A stretch of 64,000 nt of DNA from NCBI GenBank assembly GCA_035550515.1, contig DASZOZ010000103.1, positions 6,688-70,687 of the forward strand. The letters run 5' to 3'. The DNA comes from DATARH01 sp035550515 (GTDB taxonomy: Bacteria > Pseudomonadota > Alphaproteobacteria > ATCC43930 > CGMCC-115725). Of this stretch, positions 7,740 through 15,384 are shown in pieces. Both the position numbers and the translations under genes were made by a program. Within the stretch, counting starts at the first letter, position 1. Every line of letters starts with the position of its first letter. The notes under the pieces are model-generated. The model had not been told where the DNA came from. It did no database searches and worked only from the letters and a program-made list of their open reading frames with translations.

Positions 7740-10601
7740 ATGCCAACGGATTACCGTCCGACTGTTTTCCTGCCCAGGACCGACTTTCCGATGCGCGGCG
7801 ATCTGCCACACCGCGAGCCGGCGATCCTCGCCCGCTGGGAAGCGATGGGCCTGTACCAAAAGCTGCGCGATATCTCCAAGGGGCGCGAGAAATTCGTGCT
7901 GCACGACGGCCCGCCTTACGCCAACGGCGAGCCGCATCTCGGCACCGCGCTCAACAAGATCCTCAAGGACATCGTCAATCGGGGCCAGCAGATGCTCGGC
8001 AAGGACGCGCCCTACGTGCCGGGCTGGGACTGCCACGGGCTGCCGATCGAGTGGATCGTCGAGGAGAACTACCGCAAGAAGAAGCAGTCGAAGGACAGCG
8101 TGCCGATCGCCCAGTTCCGCAAGGAATGCCGCGATTTCGCCGCGCACTGGATCGAGGTCCAGAAGCGCGACTTCAAGCGGCTCGGGGTGGTCGGCGACTG
8201 GGACCACCCGTACCTGACGATGAGCTTTGACGCCGAGGCGCAGATCGTGCGCGAGATCGGCAAGTTCCTGATGAACGGCGGGCTCTACAAGGGCGCCAAG
8301 CCGGTGCTGTGGTCGGTCGTCGAGCAGACCGCGCTGGCCGAGGCCGAGGTCGAATACCACGACCACAACTCGACCACGGTCTGGGTGCGCTTTCCGGTGA
8401 CCCATGCCAGCCGGCCGTCGCTGCGCCACGGCTCGGCGGTGATCTGGACGACGACGCCGTGGACCCTGCCCGGCAACCGTGCGATCGCCTACAGCGCCGA
8501 ACTCGAATACGCGGTGATCCAGGTCGACGAGACGGCCGAAGGCAGCCGCGCGGTCGGGCCGCGCGACGGCGCGCTTGGCGAGAAGCTGCTCGTCGCGATG
8601 CCGCTGATCGAGGAATTCTGCACCACCTGCGGCATCGTCCGGCACACCGTCGTCGACCTGTTCCCCGGCAGCGCGCTCGCCGGGACGGTCGCGAAACACC
8701 CGCTGTTCGGCCAGGGTTACGAGTTCGACGTGCCGCTGTTGCCGGCCGGGTTTGTCGATGCCTCGACCGGCACGGGCCTGGTGCATATCGCGCCCAATGC
8801 CGGCCTCGACGACTGGGAGCTGGGGCGCGAGCACGGCATCCCGGTCATCGACACGGTCGGGCCGGACGGCATCTACCTGTCGAGCGTACCGCTGTTTGCC
8901 GGCCGTCGCGTCTATCTGCCGAACGGCAAGCCGGGCGACGCCAACGAGGCGGTGATCGCGGCGGTCGAGACGGCGGGCGGGCTGCTGGCGCGCGGCACGC
9001 TGGTGCATTCCTATCCGCATTCCTGGCGGTCGAAGGCGCCGCTGATCTTCCGCAACACGCCGCAATGGTTCATCAGCATGGAGACCAACGGTCTCCGCGC
9101 CAAGGCGCTGGAAGCGATCAACCAGACCCGCTGGGTCCCGCCGCAGGGCAAGAACCGCATCGGCGCGATGATCGAGGGCCGGCCGGACTGGTGCGTCTCG
9201 CGCCAGCGCGCCTGGGGCGTGCCGATCCCGGTGTTCGTCAACAAGCGGACCGGCGAGCCGCTGCGCGACCAGGTAGTGATCGACCGCATCGCCGCCGCCG
9301 TCGAGCGCGAGGGCGGCGATGTCTGGTTCTCCGCCGACCCGGCCGAGTTCCTCGGCAACGCCTATGACGCGTCCGAATGGGAGCAGGTCACCGACATCAT
9401 CGAGGTGTGGTTCGATTCCGGTTCGACCCACGCTTTCGTGCTGGAAAAGCGGCCGGAGCTGAAATGGCCCGCCTCGCTCTATCTCGAAGGCTCCGACCAG
9501 CACCGCGGCTGGTTCCACTCGTCGCTGCTGGAGTCGTGCGGCACACGCGGCCGCGCGCCCTACGAGGCGGTGCTGACGCACGGCTTTGTGCTCGACGAGG
9601 CCGGGCGGAAGATGTCGAAATCGCTCGGCAACGTCATCGCGCCACAGGACGTGATGCGCCAGTCCGGCGCCGACATCCTGCGCCTGTGGGTCGCCGGCTC
9701 GGACTATTCCGAGGACATCCGCATCGGGCCGGAGATCCTCAAGCGCTTTGGCGACACCTACCGCCGGCTGCGCAACACGCTGCGCTATCTGCTCGGCGCG
9801 CTCGACGGCTATTCGCCGGCCGAGGCGGTCGCGCTGCAGGACATGCCGGAGCTGGAGCGCTGGGTGCTGCACCGCCTTGCCGAGCTCGACGGGCTGGTGC
9901 GGCAGGCGGTCGAGGATTTCGATTTCCACGCGATGTTCACCGCGCTGCATAATTTCTGCGCGGTCGACCTGTCGGCGTTCTATTTCGACATCCGCAAGGA
10001 CCGGCTCTATTGCGATGCGCCGCACGACGGCCTGCGCCGCGCCGCGCGAACGGTGATGGACCGCACCTTCGACTGCCTGGTGCGCTGGCTGGCGCCGATC
10101 ATCTGCTACACCGCGGAAGAGGCTTGGCTCGCGCGGCACGGAGATGGGCCGGGCCGCAGCGTGCATCTCGAAACCTTCGCCGCGGTGCCGCCGGCCTGGC
10201 TCGACCCGGCACTGGGCGCACGCTGGGGACGGCTGCGCGACATCCGCCGCGTCGCGACGGGGGCGCTGGAGCTGGAACGCGGCGCCAAGCGGATCGGCTC
10301 GAGCCTGCAGGCGGCGCTCACGCTCTATGTGCCGGCGGAAACCGCGGCCTTGCTGCGCGACGTGGACCTCGCCGAGTTGTGCATCACCTCGGCGGGCAAG
10401 GTGGTGGTCGCGGCGCCGCCGGAACACGCCTTCACCCTGCCGGAGCTTCCCGATATCGGCGTTGTCGTGCGTGACGCGCCGGGACGGAAATGCGAGCGCT
10501 GTTGGCGGGTGCTGCCCGAGGTCGGCGCCGACGCGGACCATCCCGAGCTTTGCCGCCGCTGCGCCGGGGTGGTGGGCCATCTGCCGGCGGCGGCGCAATG
10601 A
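7740..10601 (+). CDS. ileS: Isoleucyl-tRNA synthetase
   Basis: A 953-residue class Ia synthetase that charges tRNA-Ile and edits misactivated valine. The adenylate-binding signature is HLGT at residues 66-69, where most relatives have HIGH; the context HDGPPYANG and ALNKILKD is otherwise normal. CHGLPIEW, the editing domain, KMSKS at 624-628 and the anticodon-binding domain follow. The C-terminal zinc finger is complete, with C918, C921, C938 and C941. The ATG at 7740 has AAGGA upstream. Its stop overlaps the lspA start (ATGA), the widely conserved ileS-lspA arrangement, and lspA in turn overlaps the DUF3035 lipoprotein gene, so the three are likely co-transcribed. Confidence 0.97.
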   Translation: MPTDYRPTVFLPRTDFPMRGDLPHREPAILARWEAMGLYQKLRDISKGREKFVLHDGPPYANGEPHLGTALNKILKDIVNRGQQMLGKDAPYVPGWDCHGLPIEWIVEENYRKKKQSKDSVPIAQFRKECRDFAAHWIEVQKRDFKRLGVVGDWDHPYLTMSFDAEAQIVREIGKFLMNGGLYKGAKPVLWSVVEQTALAEAEVEYHDHNSTTVWVRFPVTHASRPSLRHGSAVIWTTTPWTLPGNRAIAYSAELEYAVIQVDETAEGSRAVGPRDGALGEKLLVAMPLIEEFCTTCGIVRHTVVDLFPGSALAGTVAKHPLFGQGYEFDVPLLPAGFVDASTGTGLVHIAPNAGLDDWELGREHGIPVIDTVGPDGIYLSSVPLFAGRRVYLPNGKPGDANEAVIAAVETAGGLLARGTLVHSYPHSWRSKAPLIFRNTPQWFISMETNGLRAKALEAINQTRWVPPQGKNRIGAMIEGRPDWCVSRQRAWGVPIPVFVNKRTGEPLRDQVVIDRIAAAVEREGGDVWFSADPAEFLGNAYDASEWEQVTDIIEVWFDSGSTHAFVLEKRPELKWPASLYLEGSDQHRGWFHSSLLESCGTRGRAPYEAVLTHGFVLDEAGRKMSKSLGNVIAPQDVMRQSGADILRLWVAGSDYSEDIRIGPEILKRFGDTYRRLRNTLRYLLGALDGYSPAEAVALQDMPELERWVLHRLAELDGLVRQAVEDFDFHAMFTALHNFCAVDLSAFYFDIRKDRLYCDAPHDGLRRAARTVMDRTFDCLVRWLAPIICYTAEEAWLARHGDGPGRSVHLETFAAVPPAWLDPALGARWGRLRDIRRVATGALELERGAKRIGSSLQAALTLYVPAETAALLRDVDLAELCITSAGKVVVAAPPEHAFTLPELPDIGVVVRDAPGRKCERCWRVLPEVGADADHPELCRRCAGVVGHLPAAAQ

Positions 10602-11101
10602 TCGGACGCGGTTTACGCGCGGCGATCGCCGTCGTCGTTCTCGACCAGCTGAGCAAGTATTTCGTGCTTCAGCATTTCGGCGTTGCCGCCTGCACCGACC
10701 GGCGCGAGGCGGTGACGACCTTTCTCGACCTCGTGCTGACCTGCAATCGCGGCATGAGCTTCGGGCTGTTCAATACCGGGACGGGGCTCAGCGTGCCGCT
10801 GTTCTCGCTCGCCGCGGTGGCGATCGTCGCGGTGCTGATATTCTGGCTGTCGCGGGTGAGCAGCGAGCTGTTGTCGACCGCGATCGGGCTCATCATCGGC
10901 GGCGCGATCGGCAATGTGATCGATCGCGTGCATTTCGGCGGGGTCATCGACTTTCTTTATTTTCACTTGGGTGCATGGTATTGGCCGGCCTTCAACCTTG
11001 CCGATTCCGCGATCTGCGTTGGCGTTGTGGTGATGCTGTTCGAAGGATTGCTCGGCCGCCGCGGCCTGCCGGCCAACCAGGAGGGCGATCGGCTGCCATG
11101 A
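10598..11101 (+). CDS. lspA: Prolipoprotein signal peptidase (signal peptidase II)
   Basis: LspA is the inner-membrane aspartyl protease that removes signal peptides from lipidated prolipoproteins. The 167-residue protein has four hydrophobic segments and both family motifs, GNVIDRV with catalytic D109 and FNLADS with catalytic D136. The start ATG overlaps the ileS stop by four bases, and its own stop overlaps the next start the same way, so translation is coupled. The gene immediately downstream encodes a lipoprotein, a substrate for this enzyme. Longer readings starting inside ileS are not needed, as the family N-terminus begins at this ATG. Confidence 0.96.
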   Translation: MIGRGLRAAIAVVVLDQLSKYFVLQHFGVAACTDRREAVTTFLDLVLTCNRGMSFGLFNTGTGLSVPLFSLAAVAIVAVLIFWLSRVSSELLSTAIGLIIGGAIGNVIDRVHFGGVIDFLYFHLGAWYWPAFNLADSAICVGVVVMLFEGLLGRRGLPANQEGDRLP

Positions 11102-11517
11102 CCCGGCTGCGCTCTCTGCCCGTGGTCGGGTGCGTCGCGGCGGGGCTGCTCCTCGCCGGTTGCAGCAACTGGAAGCAGACGCTCGGCATCGAGCCGACCT
11201 CACCCGACGAGTTCGCCGTCGAGTCGCGGGCGCCGCTCACCATCCCGCCCGATTTCAACCTGCGCCCGCCGGCGCCCGGCGCCCCGCGCCCGCAAGAGGT
11301 CAGCGCCGCCAGCAAGGCGCAAGGCGTGATCGAGAATGCCGGGCCGGGAACGCCGGGCAACCAGGCCCAGGGCACGTTGCAGTTCAAGGGCACGAACCTC
11401 GCCAATCCCGAAGCGCAGATCGCCGACCAGAGTCTGGCGGCCAAACTGCTGCAAACCGGCGACAGCGGCGCGACGGTCGAGAAGCGCGAGACGACGGCCC
11501 TCCAGGGCGTCTACTGA
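11098..11517 (+). CDS. DUF3035-family outer-envelope lipoprotein
   Basis: A 139-residue predicted lipoprotein. The lipobox LLLAGC near residues 17-22 is followed by the DUF3035 hallmark: SPDEFAVESRAPLTIPPDF and the proline-rich LRPPAPGAPRP. The rest is polar and low in complexity, without catalytic motifs. The ATG overlaps the lspA stop by four bases. In alphaproteobacteria this family typically sits after lspA; its role is unknown, though envelope placement is likely. Codon use matches its neighbours. Confidence 0.88.
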   Translation: MTRLRSLPVVGCVAAGLLLAGCSNWKQTLGIEPTSPDEFAVESRAPLTIPPDFNLRPPAPGAPRPQEVSAASKAQGVIENAGPGTPGNQAQGTLQFKGTNLANPEAQIADQSLAAKLLQTGDSGATVEKRETTALQGVY

Positions 11518-11523
11518 CGCGCC

Positions 11524-13569
11524 ATGCAAAGCCTGTGGTCCGACGAGGACGCCGAGGCCATCGTCGCCCGCTATGGCGATGCCGGCGTCGGCCGCGACCT
11601 GGCGCTGCGCGTCTACACCTCGCGGCTGCTCGGCGGCGATCCGGCGCTGGTGCTGCATGGCGGCGGCAACACCTCGGTCAAGACCACCGCCACCGACCTG
11701 ATCGGCGACGCGACCGAGGTGCTCTGCGTCAAGGGCAGCGGCTGGGACATGGCGGCGATCGAGCCGGCGGGCTTGCCGGCGGTGCGGCTGCAGCCGCTCC
11801 GCACGCTGCGCCGGCGCGAGGCGCTGTCGGACGAGGACATGGTGCGCGTGCAGCGCGCCAACCTGCTCGATCCGGGCGCGCCGAACCCGTCGGTCGAGAC
11901 GCTGCTGCATGCCTTCCTGCCGCATAAGTTCATCGACCACACGCATGCGACGGCGGTGCTGAGCCTCGCCGACCAGCCCGATGCCGCCGCGCGCTGCGCC
12001 GAGCTTTACGGCGGCCGGCTCGGCATCGTGCCCTACATCATGCCGGGCTTCCTGCTCGCCAAGAAAGCCGCCGAGATCTTCGAGCAAGACGAGACGGTCG
12101 AGGGGCTGGTGCTGCTCAAGCACGGCATTTTCACCTTCGCCGATACGGCGCGCGATGCCTATGAGCGCATGATCGCCGCGGTAACCCTCGCCGAGGAGCG
12201 GCTCCAGCACGGGCGCAAGAACGTCTTCGCGCCGGTCGCGCTGCCGCCCGCCATTGCGGCGCCGGAAGACGTGGCGCCGATCCTGCGCGGCGCCTGCGCC
12301 TTGCCCGACGCCGCGGTCGACGGCGCCTACAAGCGCTTCGTGCTCGATTTCCGCGGCGGGCCGGCAGTGCTGAACCTGGTCAACGGCGCCGACCTCACAC
12401 GCTACGGCCGGGCCGGGGTGGCGACGCCGGACCATACCATCCGCACCAAGAATTATCCGCTGATCGTGCCGGCTCCCGCAGCCGGCCGGCTCGACGATTT
12501 CGCGGCGGCGGCACGCCGCGCGATCGAGGCGTTCGTCGCCGCGTACCACGCCTATTTCAATTGCCATAACCGGGGCGACAAGCGCGAGCTCGACCCGATC
12601 CCGCGGGTGGTCCTGGCGCCGGGTCTGGGCCTGTTCGGTCTCGGCCGGAGCGCCAAGGATGCCGCGGTGGCGGCCGACCTCGCCGAATCCTGGGTCACGA
12701 CGGTGACCGACGCCGAGGCGGTCGGGGTGTTCGAGTCGCTGCCCGAGGCTGAATTGTTCGAGATGGAGTACTGGTCGCTCGAACAGGCGAAGCTCGGCAG
12801 CGCGGTCGACAAGCCGCTGCAAGGCCAGGTCGCGGTGGTGACCGGCGGCGCCGGGACGATCGGCCTCGCCACCGCCCGGGCGCTGCGGGCCGAAGGGGCC
12901 GAGATCGCGCTGCTCGACCGCGCCGCCGCCGATCCCGCCGGCGCGGCGAAAAGCCTCGGCGGCATCGGGGTTGCGTGCGACGTCACCGATGCCGCGGCGG
13001 CGGCAGCGGCGTTCCGGCGCGTCGTCGCCCGCTTTGGCGGCGTCGACATCGTCGTGTCGAATGCCGGGGCGGCGTGGCAGGGCCGCATCGGCGAGGTTGC
13101 CGATGCGGTGCTGCGCGAGAGCTTCGAGGTCAATTTCTTCGCGCATCAGACGGTCGCCCAGCAGGCGGTCAAGATCATGCGCGCGCAGGGCACCGGGGGC
13201 TGCCTGCTGTTCAACGTCTCGAAGCAGGCGCTGAACCCCGGCCCCAATTTCGGCCCCTACGGGCTGCCGAAGGCGGCGACCTTGGCGCTGATGCGGCAAT
13301 ACGCGCTCGAATACGGCGCGGACGGCATCCGCAGCAACGCGGTCAACGCCGACGGCATTCGCGGCGGCCTGCTGACGCCGGCCATGGTCGCCGACCGCGC
13401 CAAGGCTTACGGGATCAGCGAGACCGCCTATATGAGCCGCAATTTGCTGCACCGCGAGGTGGCTGCGGAGGATGTCGCGGCGGCCTTTGTCGATCTCGCG
13501 CTGGCGCGCAACACCACCGCCGCGATCGCCACGGTCGACGGCGGCAACATCGCCGCGGCGCCGCGCTGA
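11524..13569 (+). CDS. Fused class II aldolase/short-chain dehydrogenase (rhamnulose-1-phosphate aldolase/lactaldehyde dehydrogenase-like)
   Basis: This 681-residue two-domain enzyme resembles the bifunctional RhaD/alcohol dehydrogenase family. The N-terminal class II aldolase domain shows LHGGGNTSVK, the zinc-binding FIDHTHATA and LLKHGIFTF. The C-terminal SDR domain starts near residue 434 with VVTGGAGTIGLA, followed by VSNAGAAW, a serine in LFNVSKQ, and the catalytic Y579-x3-K583 (YGLPK). The family cleaves a sugar 1-phosphate to DHAP and lactaldehyde and oxidises or reduces the aldehyde; the true substrate here is unclear since no sugar kinase or isomerase is near. It follows the lipoprotein gene by six bases and converges with a hydrolase gene. 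Confidence 0.9.
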   Translation: MQSLWSDEDAEAIVARYGDAGVGRDLALRVYTSRLLGGDPALVLHGGGNTSVKTTATDLIGDATEVLCVKGSGWDMAAIEPAGLPAVRLQPLRTLRRREALSDEDMVRVQRANLLDPGAPNPSVETLLHAFLPHKFIDHTHATAVLSLADQPDAAARCAELYGGRLGIVPYIMPGFLLAKKAAEIFEQDETVEGLVLLKHGIFTFADTARDAYERMIAAVTLAEERLQHGRKNVFAPVALPPAIAAPEDVAPILRGACALPDAAVDGAYKRFVLDFRGGPAVLNLVNGADLTRYGRAGVATPDHTIRTKNYPLIVPAPAAGRLDDFAAAARRAIEAFVAAYHAYFNCHNRGDKRELDPIPRVVLAPGLGLFGLGRSAKDAAVAADLAESWVTTVTDAEAVGVFESLPEAELFEMEYWSLEQAKLGSAVDKPLQGQVAVVTGGAGTIGLATARALRAEGAEIALLDRAAADPAGAAKSLGGIGVACDVTDAAAAAAAFRRVVARFGGVDIVVSNAGAAWQGRIGEVADAVLRESFEVNFFAHQTVAQQAVKIMRAQGTGGCLLFNVSKQALNPGPNFGPYGLPKAATLALMRQYALEYGADGIRSNAVNADGIRGGLLTPAMVADRAKAYGISETAYMSRNLLHREVAAEDVAAAFVDLALARNTTAAIATVDGGNIAAAPR

Positions 13570-13573
13570 CAAT

Positions 13574-14476
13574 TCAGCGAATTCCCGCCTCGGCCAGAAA
13601 CGCCCGCGCCGCGTCGGCGCAGGCGGCCGGCTGTTCGAGCTGCAACAGATGCCCGGTGCCGGGCATCGCGAGATAGTCGAAGCCGCCTTCCCACGCCAGC
13701 GCCTGGTTCGAAAGCGCGGTTGGGTCGGGGTGTTCGCGCGCCGGATCGCCGCCGATCAGCTTGAGCGGCCCGAGAAAGTCGCCAGCCTCCGGCCACAGGC
13801 CGAGGGTGAGGCCCTGTGCATACATCGACGCTTCGAGCGCGCCGGGGCAGCGCAGCCGCCAGCCGTCGCCGGCGCGCCGCAGCACGGCCTCAGCCATGGC
13901 GCGGTGCGAGCCGTCCGCCCAACGGCGGCCGGCGCGGGTCGCCGCGTAATCGGCGGCCAGCTCGCCGGGATCGTCGAACCGCTCGCGCCGGGCCGCCGCC
14001 CAGGCGATCAGGCGATCGAGATACCGCACCATCGCCGGACGAACGGGATGGCCTTCCGGCGGGTTGTTCGGCGGGTCGAACAGCACCAGCGCGTCGAACC
14101 GCCAGCCGAACCGCCGCGCCGCCAGCATCGCCGCCTGGGCCGACATCGAGTGGAACAGGCCGGCGGTCGGCTTGCGGCCGAATTCGGCCTCGGCGGCGGC
14201 GCGCACGTCGTCGAGATCGCGGGCCATATGCGCATAGTCATGACCGGGCGGGTCGGCGGGTTCGTTCCAGCCATGATTGCGGGCGTCGAAGGCGATGACC
14301 TCGAAATCGCGCAGGAAGCCGCTCCGGAAGGCCGCATACCCATCGGTGGCGAAGCCGTTGCCGTGGCTGACGATGAGCCGCGGCCCCAGAAGGTTGCCGT
14401 GCCGGCGGACGCGGAGCGTCGCGCCGTCCGCTCCGGCCACATCGATGACGGCGAGCGGCTGGGAGAGCACCGTCAT
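13574..14476 (-). CDS. Alpha/beta hydrolase
   Basis: A 300-residue cytoplasmic alpha/beta-hydrolase. The oxyanion strand-loop is SHGNGFATDGYAAF, and DARNHGWNEP follows in the usual place. The nucleophile elbow reads FHSMSA rather than GxSxG, so both flanking glycines are altered, which narrows the match to a subgroup of the family. The C-terminal catalytic histidine is in GTGHLLQLEQP and the acid probably lies in IGGDPAREHPD. Its start is 24 bases before the stop-side of the DUF169 gene, so they may be co-transcribed. Esterase, lipase-like or haloalkane-type activity cannot be separated by sequence. Confidence 0.83.
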   Translation of the reverse strand: MTVLSQPLAVIDVAGADGATLRVRRHGNLLGPRLIVSHGNGFATDGYAAFRSGFLRDFEVIAFDARNHGWNEPADPPGHDYAHMARDLDDVRAAAEAEFGRKPTAGLFHSMSAQAAMLAARRFGWRFDALVLFDPPNNPPEGHPVRPAMVRYLDRLIAWAAARRERFDDPGELAADYAATRAGRRWADGSHRAMAEAVLRRAGDGWRLRCPGALEASMYAQGLTLGLWPEAGDFLGPLKLIGGDPAREHPDPTALSNQALAWEGGFDYLAMPGTGHLLQLEQPAACADAARAFLAEAGIR

Positions 14477-14500
14477 CGAGCGCCGGTGCGCCGCAAGAAA

Positions 14501-15286
14501 TCAGCCGCGGCCGGGATAGCTGACCGCCATGCCGGCGCGCACATCCTGCTGGATGCCGTATTGCGGGAACGGGTAGCGCAGCCCGTTCTTGGACAGCGCC
14601 TCCATCCCGGCGATCGCCTTCGGCAGGTAGTCGGGCGGCAGCGCCATCAGCATCTCGTCATCGAGCACCCCGCCGTAGCGGCGCTCGGCGAAGCAGGGGA
14701 TCGACAGGCTCGGCTCGCGGGTCTTGAGCGCGCGCCCCCAGGAATCGGCGCAGGCCGACTCGCCGACGATGCCCCAGTCGAACTTCTTGTAGCCGGCCCA
14801 TTGCAGCCCGTTGATAAAGTACATCATCGCGCCGGGCGTGGCGTAGAACAGCGCGATGTCCGGCGGGTCGAGCCGGCCGCCGGCGAGCGGCGCCACCGCC
14901 ATCGCCTCGTATTTTCCGTCGCCGACGCAGTTCATCGCCGCCTGGTGCGCGGTGGCGTCCTCGACGGTCGAATACCACACGCCGACCATGTGCTTGCCGG
15001 ATCGCCACTCGGCGTCCTTGGCGTTGCCGAGGCCGATCACCGCGCGGCACTGCGCGCCGACGAGATTGTCGGCGGTGATGCCGACCGTCCAGCCGAGCCG
15101 CGACGCCTGGCCCACCACCTGGTCGAAGGTGTGGATCGATTGCGGCCGGCGGATGCGCGGGATCGCCTCCATCTCCTCGCGCTTCTCGAACAGCTTCATC
15201 GCGAAGACGAACGAGCGCAGCTTCAGCAGGCGTTCGAGGTCCGCGGTGATCTTGGCCCAGTCTTGCGTTTGCCCGGCTTCGGTCAT
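14501..15286 (-). CDS. DUF169-family protein
   Basis: A 261-residue soluble protein matching DUF169 throughout (LRSFVFAMKLFEKREEMEAI, then TADNLVGAQCRAVIGL and GDGKYEAMAVAPL). I chose the ATG at 15286. Reading further upstream would run into an 82-base dispersed repeat that fills almost the whole gap to the cyclase gene, and those residues are not family-like. Several cysteines are present (AQC, MNC, SAC, PCF) but no recognised metal motif. The family often occurs near anaerobic or methyl-transfer metabolism genes, but biochemical function is not established. Position between a cyclase and a hydrolase gives no further clue. Confidence 0.8.
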   Translation of the reverse strand: MTEAGQTQDWAKITADLERLLKLRSFVFAMKLFEKREEMEAIPRIRRPQSIHTFDQVVGQASRLGWTVGITADNLVGAQCRAVIGLGNAKDAEWRSGKHMVGVWYSTVEDATAHQAAMNCVGDGKYEAMAVAPLAGGRLDPPDIALFYATPGAMMYFINGLQWAGYKKFDWGIVGESACADSWGRALKTREPSLSIPCFAERRYGGVLDDEMLMALPPDYLPKAIAGMEALSKNGLRYPFPQYGIQQDVRAGMAVSYPGRG

Positions 15287-15298
15287 GGTCGGTGTTCC

Positions 15299-15380
15299 CG
15301 TCATTGCGAGCGGCGCGAAGCGATCGCGTTCCGCCTCTCCGGCACGAGATTGCTTTGTCGCCCCGCTCGCCGCAATGACG
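15299..15380. repeat. Dispersed inverted repeat, GTCATTGCGAG family (family B)
   Basis: An 82-base element whose arms begin CGTCATTGCGAGCGGCGCGA and end CGCTCGCCGCAATGACG. The arms are near-complementary over about 30 bases around a short spacer. It occupies nearly all of the 98-base gap between the cyclase and DUF169 genes. A degraded relative lies at 36278-36354. Similar elements are widespread, non-coding and repeated in many proteobacterial genomes. Confidence 0.85.
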
Positions 15381-15384
15381 GTTT

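Noticed and set aside
10490..10597. An extended N-terminus of LspA beginning inside ileS
   Set aside because: The added residues do not resemble signal peptidase II, and the ATG at 10598 has the typical ileS overlap.
7668..10598. A 976-codon open frame antisense to ileS
   Set aside because: High GC content keeps the opposite strand free of stops; the translation is rich in R, A and D without any family pattern, and ileS is certain.
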